NCBI GenBank assembly: GCA_027488855.1
Contig: JAIYAV010000383.1
Span: 1 to 50,596, forward strand
DNA from: Saprospiraceae bacterium
GTDB lineage: Bacteria > Bacteroidota > Bacteroidia > Chitinophagales > Saprospiraceae
Reading direction: 5' to 3'
DNA: 50,596 nucleotides
The notes under the pieces were generated by a model that saw only the letters and a program-made list of their open reading frames with translations, had not been told where the DNA came from and did not search any database. A program made the position numbers and the translations under genes. How positions within the stretch are numbered: position 1 is the first letter of the stretch; every line of letters begins with the position of its first letter. Positions 25,951 to 34,302 of this stretch are shown here, in pieces.

Positions 25951-28488
25951 TTAAAAGTCCACCCTAAACCTCAAATTGATCCTCCGTGAGGTCAAATAAG
26001 TCGGGATGGCGTATTGTTGTTGAAAAATTGTTTTGATCCAGTTGTTGCCTGCCTGGTTTTGTACGTCGAGGAGGTTGAACACTTCGAGGCTGAGCCAGGA
26101 GTTGCGGGTGAAGCGCAGGTAGTGGTTCGGTTTTTTAGCCGCCATTTTGAGGCGATCCCACATCTGGATGGAAAACCCAATGTCGACCCGGTGGTAGGGG
26201 TTGAAGCGGTAGGTGTTGCGGTACACGATGTTGTTGCCGCGCAAACCGTAGGGAAGTCCACCACCCACAGTGAGGTTCAAGTGCATCTTGAAATTTTCGT
26301 TTTTCGGCAGGTAATCCTGGAAAAACATCGAGAGGTTGAAAAAACGGTCAGTTGGACGGGGTACGTCCTTGACCTGAGTTGCTTCCTCTTGTCCAATTTC
26401 CCGCACCAGGTGCTGTACGCCCAGGATGCGCTCACGAGCCCGTAGAAAGGAGAGGTTGATGTAGGATTCTGCGCCGGGCACAAACTCGCCGTTCATCCGC
26501 AAGTCCAAACCCGTGATGTAACCTTCTGAATCGTTGAGCCCCGAGTAGCGAATGCGCACGTTTTCAATCTCATACGATACCATGTCCCAGAGCGACTTGT
26601 AATAGGCCTCCCCGATCAGGCGGAATTTTTTAGGGTTTTGGCCCATGTAAAAATCGTAGGTCAGGCCCGCCACCAGGTGCAGCGATTTTTGCGCTTTGAG
26701 GTCGGTGTTGACGCTGCCGTCGGGGGCACGCATTTCGCGGTAAAAAGGTGGCTGCACGTATAAGCCCGCCGCCAGGCGATACGAAATGTCCTTTTCACCC
26801 TTTAGTGGTTTGTACAACAACTGTGCCCGTGGCGAAATCAACATTTCCTCGTTCAAATCCCAATACGTGGCCCGTACTCCCGCCGAAATCCGCCATTCAC
26901 CCTTGCCGTTGTTGCGGAAGGTGTAAGTATCTTGGAAAAAGCCATTGATGCGATTGGAACTGAGTTGGTTGCTCGTTTTGAGTACGTTGAACAGGTAAAT
27001 ATTGGCAGTATCGTAAGGAATGGAATACCCCGCTGAATCCAGGCGTTCCCATTCATTGATGCGGTCATTGATGTTTTCCTGCTGGTATTTGAGGGCCCAT
27101 TGCAGGAAGTGGCTGCTGGTGACTTCGGAGTTGAGGTGCGTGGTTTGCAACTCGATGCCGCCCCGGTGTTCCAGGTTGGTCACTTCGATGTTGAGAAAGT
27201 TGCGCACGTACAGGTGCTGGGTGCCCGTGCCCAATTCGGAAATGACATCTCCAAAGTTGCCGCTACCAAAATTGGATTCAATTTCGCGCAAGCTGTAATC
27301 CCCAATGATGTCAAAACGTTCGTTTTCATCCGAGCGGAAACGTGAACCCAGGAGTTTTAAAAACAGCGGATTGCGCTTGCGGTCGGGCAGATAAGTAAGC
27401 GAAAGTCCACCCATTGAGGTAGTAAAATCGTCAACTTCCCGGCCTTCAAATACCGTGTACAATTGCAGGGCGTAGTTGATCAAACCAAATGCGCTGGAGC
27501 CCTCTTCGGGGACAAAAGTAAATTGTGAACGGTTGTAGTTGCCCAGGAAACCGACCTGCAAATCACGGGTAATGTCGTAGGTGAGGTAAGTTTGGACGTC
27601 CGCAAAATTGGGAACGTACTCCCCTTTCACATCCAATGAACTCAACAAATAGCGGTTGGTTTTGTAGCGTGCCCCAGCGAGGTAGCGAAAACGCCGAAAA
27701 TTGTCTTTCCCGGTTTTAAAACTGCCTTCAATATGGGTAGAGCCGCCCAAAAAACTGGCCGCAGCCGAAGCCCGCAAACTATCAGGCCGTTTGTACTTGA
27801 TGTCGAGTACCGAAGATTGTTTGTCGCCGTAACGCGCCTCGAAGCCTCCAGAAGAAAAGGACAGGTCCCGCATCAGGTCGATGTTGGGAAAACTCAAACC
27901 TTCCTGTTGCCCAGCGCGAATCAATTGAGGACGGTAAATTTCAAAGTCGTTGACGTACACGAGGTTTTCGTCGTAGTTCCCGCCCCGCACGTTGTATTGA
28001 GAGCTGAGTTCCCCCCCGGTTCCACTGCTGGTGCCCAAGGCAATACTTGGCAGAATACTTTCCAGGTTGCCCGTGGTGGTGGGTAGGACTTTGAACTGAT
28101 CTACCCCTTCGCGCACCATACCCGCCGTTTCGAGTCGGCTTTCCCGCACCACAAACTCAACGTCGGAGTCGACGGGAGCCAACTCTACGTCAATTTGTTT
28201 GGCGCTGCGGGGCGGCATGGCTTTGACGTTTACAACTGATTCCTTGTAACCCACCCGGGAAAAAACCAGTTCCAGATCACGGTTGGCGGGTACATCCAGA
28301 CTATAGCGGCCATTTTCAGAGCTCGACGTATTGATTTGGGTGCCTTTTACATAGATGGTTACCAATTCAACCATCTGATTGTTGGAGCCATCTTTAACGA
28401 TTCCGGTGATGCGGGACAGGTTGTCTTCCTGAGCGAAGGCAGACAATGTCCAAAGAAAAAAAAAAAAAAAAAGTAGGATTCTTTTCAT
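25951..28488 (-). CDS. TonB-dependent outer-membrane receptor
   Basis: 845 residues from the ATG at 28488; an upstream TTG gives 5 more. The signal peptide (MKRILLFFFFFLWTLSAFAQ) is followed by a carboxypeptidase-regulatory-like beta domain (about 30-105; GIVKDGSNNQMVELVTIYVKG), a TonB plug domain (about 120-250; YNVRGGNYDENLVYVNDFEI, FEARYGDKQSSVLDI) and a 22-strand-type beta-barrel ending RINLRFRVDF. No SusD partner is adjacent, so it is not a classic polysaccharide locus. The signal-peptide Phe run is encoded by a 17-base homopolymer that could vary in length. Confidence 0.9.
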   Translation of the reverse strand: MKRILLFFFFFLWTLSAFAQEDNLSRITGIVKDGSNNQMVELVTIYVKGTQINTSSSENGRYSLDVPANRDLELVFSRVGYKESVVNVKAMPPRSAKQIDVELAPVDSDVEFVVRESRLETAGMVREGVDQFKVLPTTTGNLESILPSIALGTSSGTGGELSSQYNVRGGNYDENLVYVNDFEIYRPQLIRAGQQEGLSFPNIDLMRDLSFSSGGFEARYGDKQSSVLDIKYKRPDSLRASAAASFLGGSTHIEGSFKTGKDNFRRFRYLAGARYKTNRYLLSSLDVKGEYVPNFADVQTYLTYDITRDLQVGFLGNYNRSQFTFVPEEGSSAFGLINYALQLYTVFEGREVDDFTTSMGGLSLTYLPDRKRNPLFLKLLGSRFRSDENERFDIIGDYSLREIESNFGSGNFGDVISELGTGTQHLYVRNFLNIEVTNLEHRGGIELQTTHLNSEVTSSHFLQWALKYQQENINDRINEWERLDSAGYSIPYDTANIYLFNVLKTSNQLSSNRINGFFQDTYTFRNNGKGEWRISAGVRATYWDLNEEMLISPRAQLLYKPLKGEKDISYRLAAGLYVQPPFYREMRAPDGSVNTDLKAQKSLHLVAGLTYDFYMGQNPKKFRLIGEAYYKSLWDMVSYEIENVRIRYSGLNDSEGYITGLDLRMNGEFVPGAESYINLSFLRARERILGVQHLVREIGQEEATQVKDVPRPTDRFFNLSMFFQDYLPKNENFKMHLNLTVGGGLPYGLRGNNIVYRNTYRFNPYHRVDIGFSIQMWDRLKMAAKKPNHYLRFTRNSWLSLEVFNLLDVQNQAGNNWIKTIFQQQYAIPTYLTSRRINLRFRVDF
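28456..28472. repeat. A17 homopolymer in the receptor signal-peptide codons
   Basis: Seventeen A residues on the plus strand (T17 in the coding strand) encode the Phe run of the receptor signal peptide. Runs this long slip readily during replication; a change not divisible by three would shift the frame about ten codons in and switch the receptor off. Confidence 0.85.
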
Positions 28489-28541
28489 GTCAATTTTGTT
28501 CAAACGAGTCTAGTGTTTGGTTTTGGCTGCGCCAAAACAGT

Positions 28542-28657
28542 AATTAACCACGACGAAACGACGAACACGACGATTTCGCGCTTCGCGCGATTGGACGACG
28601 CTTGCGTCGTGTGATGCGGAGCCTAACGTCGTGTTCGTCGTTTCGTCGTGGTTAATT
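28542..28657. repeat. Periodic-arm palindrome (CGACGAAA type)
   Basis: Arms 28542-28572 and 28627-28657 are perfect 31-bp inverted repeats built of CGACGAA / CGAACACGA words. The 54-base spacer has inner hairpins CGCGCTTCGCGCG and GACGACGCTTGCGTCGT and ends GCCTAA. It lies between rpe and the TonB receptor start. A further small hairpin GCAGCGAAGCTGC follows at about 28664-28676. Confidence 0.9.
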
Positions 28658-28721
28658 CCATCAAGCAGCGAAGCTGCGCTTTAGCAACTTGTGTTAGAAC
28701 TGATCTGGGGCGTTGGGCAGC

Positions 28722-29396
28722 TTAAAATTTATACACCTCCTCCCCGATCGCCTTCAGTTGGGCGATGGTAGTTTCGGGATCTTTGGCCGCAAAAACACTA
28801 TTGCCCGCTACCAGTACATTGGCACCAGCTTTGAGCAATTCTTCGGCGTTTTGCAGGCCTACCCCACCATCAATTTCGATCAGCGGATTGAGGTTTCGCT
28901 CTATCAAACGATCTTTTAAGCGGCGGATTTTAGGAAGGGTACGATAAATGAATTTTTGTCCGCCAAAACCCGGATTGACCGACATGATCAGGATCAAATC
29001 CACGTCTTCCAGGATGTCGTCCAGGAGCTCCACCGGGGTATGTGGGTTCAAGGCTACTCCGGCCTTGGCACCACTGGCTTTGATTTGCTGGATCGTGCGG
29101 TGCAGGTGCGTACAGGCTTCGTAGTGCACTGTGATCACATCGGCGCCTCGGTCGCGAAACTCGGAAATGTATTTTTCGGGTTCTACGATCATTAAATGAA
29201 CGTCAATGGGTTTTTGGCACAGTTTTCGCGCTGCTTCTAATAAGGGGAATCCGAATGAGATATTCGGTACAAAGCGCCCATCCATGACATCGAAGTGAAG
29301 CCAATCGGCTTGACTGCGATTGACGAGGTCCATTTCGGCGGCCAATTGAGTGAAATCAGCGGCGAGAAGCGAAGGCGCAACGAGATGTTGGCTCAT
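28722..29396 (-). CDS. rpe: Ribulose-phosphate 3-epimerase
   Basis: 224 residues, a TIM barrel of the expected length. Motifs: APSLLAADFTQL at the start, HFDVMDGRFVPNISFG, PIDVHLMI, SVNPGFGGQKFI and EIDGGVG, which bind metal and phosphate. It interconverts ribulose-5-phosphate and xylulose-5-phosphate in the pentose phosphate pathway. It stands alone; a possible -7 box TATTTTTG lies on the minus strand at 29465-29472. Confidence 0.97.
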   Translation of the reverse strand: MSQHLVAPSLLAADFTQLAAEMDLVNRSQADWLHFDVMDGRFVPNISFGFPLLEAARKLCQKPIDVHLMIVEPEKYISEFRDRGADVITVHYEACTHLHRTIQQIKASGAKAGVALNPHTPVELLDDILEDVDLILIMSVNPGFGGQKFIYRTLPKIRRLKDRLIERNLNPLIEIDGGVGLQNAEELLKAGANVLVAGNSVFAAKDPETTIAQLKAIGEEVYKF

Positions 29397-29477
29397 TTAA
29401 TAAAAAATTTTATATAATACTTGAATTTTGTAAAGAAAAGCTTTATTTTGCACTTGCTTTGAGACAAAAATAAAAAA

Positions 29478-29502
29478 AACCGGTCGGGTAACCCAACCGG
29501 CT
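29478..29502 (-). terminator. Strong terminator upstream of rpe
   Basis: CCGGTCGGGTAACCCAACCGG (29480-29500) forms a hairpin (CCGGT/ACCGG plus GGGT/ACCC, one bulge). On the minus strand a run of T follows (complement of 29472-29479). It ends a minus-strand transcript that starts to its right, where the only candidate is the short ORF at 29594-29725. Confidence 0.75.
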
Positions 29503-29593
29503 TTCCAAAAAGAGCTTTGAGAGGCTATCTACATACCAAGGACATCTCGTTTGACATCCTAAAAAATTCTTTGAGAAACAAAATTTGTTTTGT

Positions 29594-29725
29594 TCACGGG
29601 ATTATAAATGCGTTTTCAACTGAGGTTTTGGTTTTAGTTTTGTCGTCCTGGTTGTTAGTAGTTGATCGCTTATTTCCTTCTGACAATACAAATGTCTTAT
29701 CTTTTTTCCCGTCTGCTAAGTACAT
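29594..29725 (-). CDS. Candidate small protein, 43 residues
   Basis: ORF from the ATG at 29725 to the stop at 29594. The product begins MYLADGKKDKTFVLSEGNKR and ends ENAFIIP; the middle is Lys/Thr/Asp/Asn-rich (TTNNQDDKTKTKTS). It has no signal peptide or membrane helix. It is supported mainly by the strong minus-strand terminator about 95 bases downstream and by the absence of any other gene in 29397-30189. Coding status is uncertain; a small RNA is the alternative. Confidence 0.35.
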   Translation of the reverse strand: MYLADGKKDKTFVLSEGNKRSTTNNQDDKTKTKTSVENAFIIP

Positions 29726-29986
29726 CTTTTCAAATTACTGGTTTTTTTATTAAAGCAAAATTTCACCCATCTTACTCATTTCCAATCTTTTAAACTCAAT
29801 TTAAAACTCCCTTTTTAAGGAAAGTACAGCCCCTTTTTTTCTTTCAAAAACGTATTTTTTGCCCATTTTTTAATTTCTCTCCTGCAAATCGATTGAAAAA
29901 AACACAACTGCTTGCTTATGCCTTAATATATAGAGCCGCTATCTGAAATCAGAAGGGTGAGCCTTGAAAAAAAAGCTGACAAAAAC

Positions 29987-30018
29987 TTGACAAGTTGACG
30001 ACATAGTTTTTACATTTG
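29987..30018 (+). promoter_or_regulatory. Promoter of the lipoprotein/haloperoxidase pair
   Basis: TTG (29987-29989), 21 bases, then TACATTTG (30011-30018), matching the Bacteroidota promoter pattern. It is about 170 bases upstream of the lipoprotein ATG at 30190. The rest of 29726-29986 shows nothing else recognisable. Confidence 0.5.
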
Positions 30019-30189
30019 TGGCTAATTCTTTGTAATTCTTTTTATTCGAGAAAAATCGTCCTATAGTATTGATCATTTTTTTGCGTTTTCCTGATCGATT
30101 TAGTTATCGTTTCCTCCCTTACTGGCTATTTGCTTTGCTCACTGAAATAAGTTGAGCTTTCTCAAAACCGATTTTTGATCAGTGCCCGT

Positions 30190-30675
30190 ATGAATACGTA
30201 TCGCTTTTTGGCTGTGTGCTTGGTATGCACGGCTTGTAGTTCCGAAGAATTGCCATTCGAAAACGAAGGCAATCCACTTTTGGCTGAAAGTAAGCAGCTC
30301 AACTGCACCAATCAACGTTACGAACATACCATTGATTCGCTCTGGGACAAAGTATCTACTCGCCTGGATCAAGTATTGCCTGATACCATGCCTCCTGGTC
30401 GCCGGGAGAACATGATCAAAATCCGCAATGCCAGCCTTTTGAAACAGTTCAAGATTTTTTATACTACCCTCGATACCCTTTCCTTAAATTTAATCACCCG
30501 TAGCGGTACAATTGACTCCCTGATTGCACTCCAGCTAATGGAACTAAAAGTGCAACGCGAGACACTTGAAAAGCGGGTGTTGGGTTTTTTGATTAAAGTG
30601 GAAAAACAAAGCCCAAAGGCAGCCACACGATGGAACAAAAAATTCCTGGAGGCAGCCGACGAGGCTTGTCAATAA
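30190..30675 (+). CDS. Small lipoprotein of unknown function
   Basis: 161 residues from the ATG at 30190; an upstream TTG is less likely. The signal (MNTYRFLAVCLVCTACSSEE) carries a lipobox with Cys16. The remainder is helical with charged residues (about 70-145 likely coiled coil) and no catalytic motif. It lies 34 bases upstream of the haloperoxidase-like gene, so the two are probably one operon. Confidence 0.7.
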   Translation: MNTYRFLAVCLVCTACSSEELPFENEGNPLLAESKQLNCTNQRYEHTIDSLWDKVSTRLDQVLPDTMPPGRRENMIKIRNASLLKQFKIFYTTLDTLSLNLITRSGTIDSLIALQLMELKVQRETLEKRVLGFLIKVEKQSPKAATRWNKKFLEAADEACQ

Positions 30676-30709
30676 ACCGATTCATCCATTCAAACAAGTT
30701 AATAATCCT

Positions 30710-32110
30710 ATGAGAAATTGGCTACACTCTCTTCGAAACCTGGCCATGATGGCCCTACTGTCACTGGCAGTGTTTACTTGCCAAAAAGATGACCCTACCG
30801 ATGTAATTGAAAATCCAACCGGAGACCCCCTGAAGGAAACTTACGAACTGGCCTTGGCCTGGAACAATGTACAATTGGATGTCGAGCGCTTTTCCAGAGG
30901 TTACCGCCCTCCCATTGCCGCGCGTACCTTAGGCTATACAGGCTTGGCGGCCTATGAAGCCATTGTCAATGGCATGTCGGGCAAATACAATTCTTTTGAT
31001 GCCTATTTTAAGGGCCTTGATATTCCAGAACCAAACGCCAAGGAGGATTACTACTGGCCAGCAGTGTTGAATGCCACTTATGCGCGTTCGATCACTCATT
31101 TTTATCCTACGGCACCTGCGGCACAACTGTTTGCGGTGTATACCATTGAGCAGGATTACAATGAAAAATTCCGCGCCACAGTTCCCAATGACGTTTATGT
31201 GCGCTCGCTGGAATATGGCCGGCAGGTAGCAGATGCTGTATTCAATTGGTCAAGAACGGATAAAGATGGCGATGGAGCGTTTTTGCGCACCAGCGACCCC
31301 AACTACGTTCCACCAACTGGCCCTGGCAAGTGGCAACCCACTTTCCCGGATTACTCTCCAGCCTTGTTGCCTTATTGGGGCAAGGTGCGCACCTTTGTAG
31401 CTGATGCTACCGATAAGTGCCCTGAGCCACTGGCATACAGCACCGACCCCAATTCCGATATTTACAAACAAGCCTTAGAGCCATTCAAACTGGTGAATCA
31501 AATCAAGGCAGGTGGAGCAGCTACTGAGCATTGGATTGCCGACTTTTGGAGTGATGATTGCGCTACGCTGACCTTTACTCCAGCAGGGCGTTTTATTGCA
31601 GTAGCCAACCAATTGATTGAAAAAGAAAAATTGAGCCTGGGTCAAGCTGTGGAAGTCTATGCTCGGATAGGTTTGGGACTTTGTGATGCAGGTATCCGTG
31701 CCTGGCACCAAAAATTCACCCACAACTACGAACGTCCAATTGATTACATCCGCGAAGTGATGCCGAACGCAAGTACCTGGAATTCGGTGATGTGCCCCGA
31801 TGGTTCTGGCCGTTATTTCTCGCCACCGTTCCCAGCGTATCCATCGGGTCACGCTACTTTTGGGGCGGTTGCTGCTGAAATTTTCTCTGGTATTTTTGGG
31901 GAAAACTATCAGTTCACCGATCGTTGCCATGAAGGCCGTACCGAATTCATCGGCAAACCTCGTTCCTTCAATAGCTTCCGCCAAATGGCTGAAGAAAATG
32001 CGTATTCCCGCTTGCCAATCGGTGTACACTTCCGCATGGATGCGACATCAGGCGTTGCATTGGGTTATGGCATTGGCAAAAAAGTGAATAGTTTGCCTTG
32101 GCGCAAATAA
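30710..32110 (+). CDS. Vanadium haloperoxidase / PAP2-family lipoprotein
   Basis: 466 residues. An N-terminal signal ends in FTCQKDD (probable lipoprotein Cys). The PAP2 phosphatase/vanadium-haloperoxidase signature is complete: K-x6-RP (KFTHNYERP, from K335), PSGH (378-381) and SR-x5-H-x3-D (SRLPIGVHFRMD, 433-444). These residues bind phosphate or vanadate and include the catalytic His. Members act as acid phosphatases or halide oxidases; which applies cannot be told. It is co-transcribed with the preceding small lipoprotein and ends at a hairpin terminator. Confidence 0.9.
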   Translation: MRNWLHSLRNLAMMALLSLAVFTCQKDDPTDVIENPTGDPLKETYELALAWNNVQLDVERFSRGYRPPIAARTLGYTGLAAYEAIVNGMSGKYNSFDAYFKGLDIPEPNAKEDYYWPAVLNATYARSITHFYPTAPAAQLFAVYTIEQDYNEKFRATVPNDVYVRSLEYGRQVADAVFNWSRTDKDGDGAFLRTSDPNYVPPTGPGKWQPTFPDYSPALLPYWGKVRTFVADATDKCPEPLAYSTDPNSDIYKQALEPFKLVNQIKAGGAATEHWIADFWSDDCATLTFTPAGRFIAVANQLIEKEKLSLGQAVEVYARIGLGLCDAGIRAWHQKFTHNYERPIDYIREVMPNASTWNSVMCPDGSGRYFSPPFPAYPSGHATFGAVAAEIFSGIFGENYQFTDRCHEGRTEFIGKPRSFNSFRQMAEENAYSRLPIGVHFRMDATSGVALGYGIGKKVNSLPWRK

Positions 32111-32125
32111 TGATTTGCTGACAAC

Positions 32126-32170
32126 AAAAAGAGGCTGTTTCGTAGAAAAATGCGAGGCAGCCTCTTTCTA
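32126..32170 (+). terminator. Terminator of the haloperoxidase operon
   Basis: AAAGAGGCTG (32128-32137) and CAGCCTCTTT (32158-32167) pair 10 of 10. It starts 15 bases past the stop codon and ends in a short T-run. Confidence 0.7.
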
Positions 32171-32282
32171 CATTGGCGCACATAAAAAAGGGCATTGCCC
32201 ATTAGATGGATGCATTGCCCGTGATTTGAAGGTATAAAAAGGGTAGATGTCACTCACCATTGAAGCTGGTGAATGCTTGAGG

Positions 32283-32521
32283 TAAAAAAAAGGGTTCCGC
32301 AATAGTATTTACGGAACCCTTCCAACGCACTCATGAGATTATAAGTCCCCAAAAATAAAGGCCTTGGGGGTGCCAAAAAATTTTACATTCAGTGGGAAAA
32401 AACAATTTGTCAGTGTTGGTCCTTGTCGTCTTAAAAAAAATTAGGTCGTCGTCGTCGTAGGAATTACAATTTGCTAGCGTGAGCCGTTTTTTATTCCAAA
32501 GGATGTTGTTTGTCCTTCTTC
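32283..32521 (-). ncRNA. Candidate small RNA or micro-ORF transcript
   Basis: A minus-strand -7 box TACATTTG (32535-32528) lies about 240 bases before a strong minus-strand terminator (hairpin 32291-32299 / 32312-32320 followed by T8). Between them the only start is an ATG at 32523 encoding just ten residues (MKKDKQHPLE). No longer ORF exists, so a small regulatory RNA is likely; no -33 TTG is at the right distance. Confidence 0.4.
32291..32320 (-). terminator. Terminator of the candidate small RNA
   Basis: AGGGTTCCG and CGGAACCCT (32291-32299 / 32312-32320) pair fully; on the minus strand eight T residues follow (complement of 32284-32291). Confidence 0.75.
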
Positions 32522-32613
32522 ATGATACAAATGTAAGCGGACGATATTGTGGAATTAAGTACAATTAACTATCTTACTGGACTAATGCAGGGGTAGTTGT
32601 TTGGTTTAAAATC

Positions 32614-32645
32614 TTGACAATCAATTTTTTAAACCCATATTTTTG
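32614..32645 (+). promoter_or_regulatory. Promoter of the 481-residue gene
   Basis: TTG (32614-32616), 21 bases, TATTTTTG (32638-32645): a good match to the Bacteroidota promoter. Transcription would start near 32652, 20 bases before the ATG. Confidence 0.6.
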
Positions 32646-32671
32646 CCTAAAAAATAATTTTTTACCTTTTT

Positions 32672-34117
32672 ATGAAGGACAGCAAACTCGTAAAATACAT
32701 CTCCGAATTGGGTCCACGCGACCGGGAACGCCTCCGTCAGTTGGTACAATCTCCTTTTTTTAACCAACATAAACCAACGATAGACTTGCTGGAATTGATC
32801 CTCAAGTCGGTTGCAAAAGGGGACGCTCCACTGAATCGGGAGAAAGTATACCAAAAGATTTTTCCGAAGAGCACTTTTGACGAACAGAAGTTGCACAATG
32901 TGATGTCGAACCTTAAAAAACTGTTTCACCGTTTTTTGGCGATAGACTACATCGAGAAACAACCTCTGTTGGAAGACTTATACACCCTGGAGGCAACTTT
33001 TGAGCGCAACCAGTTTGAACTCATGAACAATCGTGCCAAACTGCTGGAAAAACACCTGGCCGATCAAAAATATGAAGATTATTTTTTCCATCACGCGCAC
33101 TACCGGATGGATTACAACCTGGGGTATTACGGCGGCCACTATGTGGATCGAACCAAGACTGAAACCTTCCAGTCCATGCTAGATCATCTTGATCGCTCTT
33201 TTTTGATCGAAAAGCTCCGCAACTGTTGCCACTTGACCGCCAATTCGATGCAGGTCAATACCCATTATGACTTTGGACTACTTACGCCCCTGTTGAAGCA
33301 CGTTCAAACCCATTATATCGACACCCCTGCAAGCGACCAGGATTGGTCGATCCGCTTGTATTGGACCATTCTGCAAACCATGCAGGATGAAGGCAATGCA
33401 GCACACTACCTGGAACTAAAGCGGATGCTCAACGAATCCTTTGACCATTTCAGCCCCGAAGCAAAACAGGATTTGTACGGATTCGCCAGTAATTATTGCA
33501 TTCGCCGCAGTATGACGGGTGATGAAGACTATAAGCGTGAGTTATTCGATTTGTACAAGCGGGGGTTGGAGACCAAACTCCTCTTGAGCAATGGGATGAT
33601 CACCGAGTACAACTACAAAAACATTGCTACCCTGGGCGGAAACTTGCGCGAATTTGACTGGACGGAGAATTTTTTACAGGAATACAAAATGTTACTCCCA
33701 GTTTCAAAACGCGACAATGTATACAATTACAACCTGGCCTACTTGTTTTACAATAAAAAGCAGTACAAGCTGGTCTTGTCCAATCTGCTGCACGTGCAGT
33801 TCACCGATGTGATGTATTATTTGAACTCGAACTTCTTGATGTTGCGCACTTATTATGCCCTCAAGGACACCGAGGCATTGTTGTCGCTGATCGAAACTTT
33901 CCGCATTTTTGTGATGCGCAACAAAAAAATGTCGCCTACTCAGCGCAAAGAATACACGAATTTCCTGCGTTTTGCCAAAAAATTGGTGGAATTGAAGCAC
34001 CACGGAATGTACACCCGTAGTGCCTTGGAAGAGAAATTAAAAGCCCTGCGGGCAAAAATAGAGGCAACGGATAGTGTGATCAATCGGAGTTGGTTGTTGG
34101 AGGAAATGGGGGGGTAG
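32672..34117 (+). CDS. Unknown cytosolic protein, 481 residues
   Basis: No recognised domain. The chain is Leu/Tyr/Lys/Arg-rich and almost entirely helical with regularly spaced helices, suggesting a helical-repeat scaffold (TPR-like spacing is possible but no clear TPR consensus is seen). There is no signal peptide or membrane segment. The ATG at 32672 follows a clear promoter. It is flanked by the small RNA candidate and a palindromic repeat, so nothing in the context indicates the role. Confidence 0.75.
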   Translation: MKDSKLVKYISELGPRDRERLRQLVQSPFFNQHKPTIDLLELILKSVAKGDAPLNREKVYQKIFPKSTFDEQKLHNVMSNLKKLFHRFLAIDYIEKQPLLEDLYTLEATFERNQFELMNNRAKLLEKHLADQKYEDYFFHHAHYRMDYNLGYYGGHYVDRTKTETFQSMLDHLDRSFLIEKLRNCCHLTANSMQVNTHYDFGLLTPLLKHVQTHYIDTPASDQDWSIRLYWTILQTMQDEGNAAHYLELKRMLNESFDHFSPEAKQDLYGFASNYCIRRSMTGDEDYKRELFDLYKRGLETKLLLSNGMITEYNYKNIATLGGNLREFDWTENFLQEYKMLLPVSKRDNVYNYNLAYLFYNKKQYKLVLSNLLHVQFTDVMYYLNSNFLMLRTYYALKDTEALLSLIETFRIFVMRNKKMSPTQRKEYTNFLRFAKKLVELKHHGMYTRSALEEKLKALRAKIEATDSVINRSWLLEEMGG

Positions 34118-34170
34118 GAGCCTTGCTCAACCGCCCCGAAAGTTTGAAACTATTCACGACAAAGAAAATT

Positions 34171-34263
34171 AGCACCAAAAGACACAAGGGTAGCACAAAG
34201 GGCATAAAGCCTCGTCAACGTCTAACTTTGTGCCCTTTGTGCTGCCCTTGTGTCCTTTGTGCT
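34171..34263. repeat. Periodic-arm palindrome (CACAAAG type, second copy)
   Basis: The left arm (AGCACCAAAAGACACAAGGG...) at 34171-34209 and right arm (CTTTGTGCCCTTTGTGCT...) at 34226-34263 are imperfect complements. The CGTCTAACTTTGTGCCCTTT core and trailing TGTCGCTTT are shared with the copy at 10391-10590. It lies between the converging ends of the 481-residue gene and btuB and may stop both. Confidence 0.8.
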
Positions 34264-34302
34264 AAAAAAATGTCGCTTTAGACATTATTCTTTTGTGTTA
34301 TT

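Noticed and set aside
29517-29753. 78-codon plus-strand frame upstream of the lipoprotein
   Set aside because: Poor composition, no promoter, runs through low-complexity T-rich sequence; the opposite strand has a better case.
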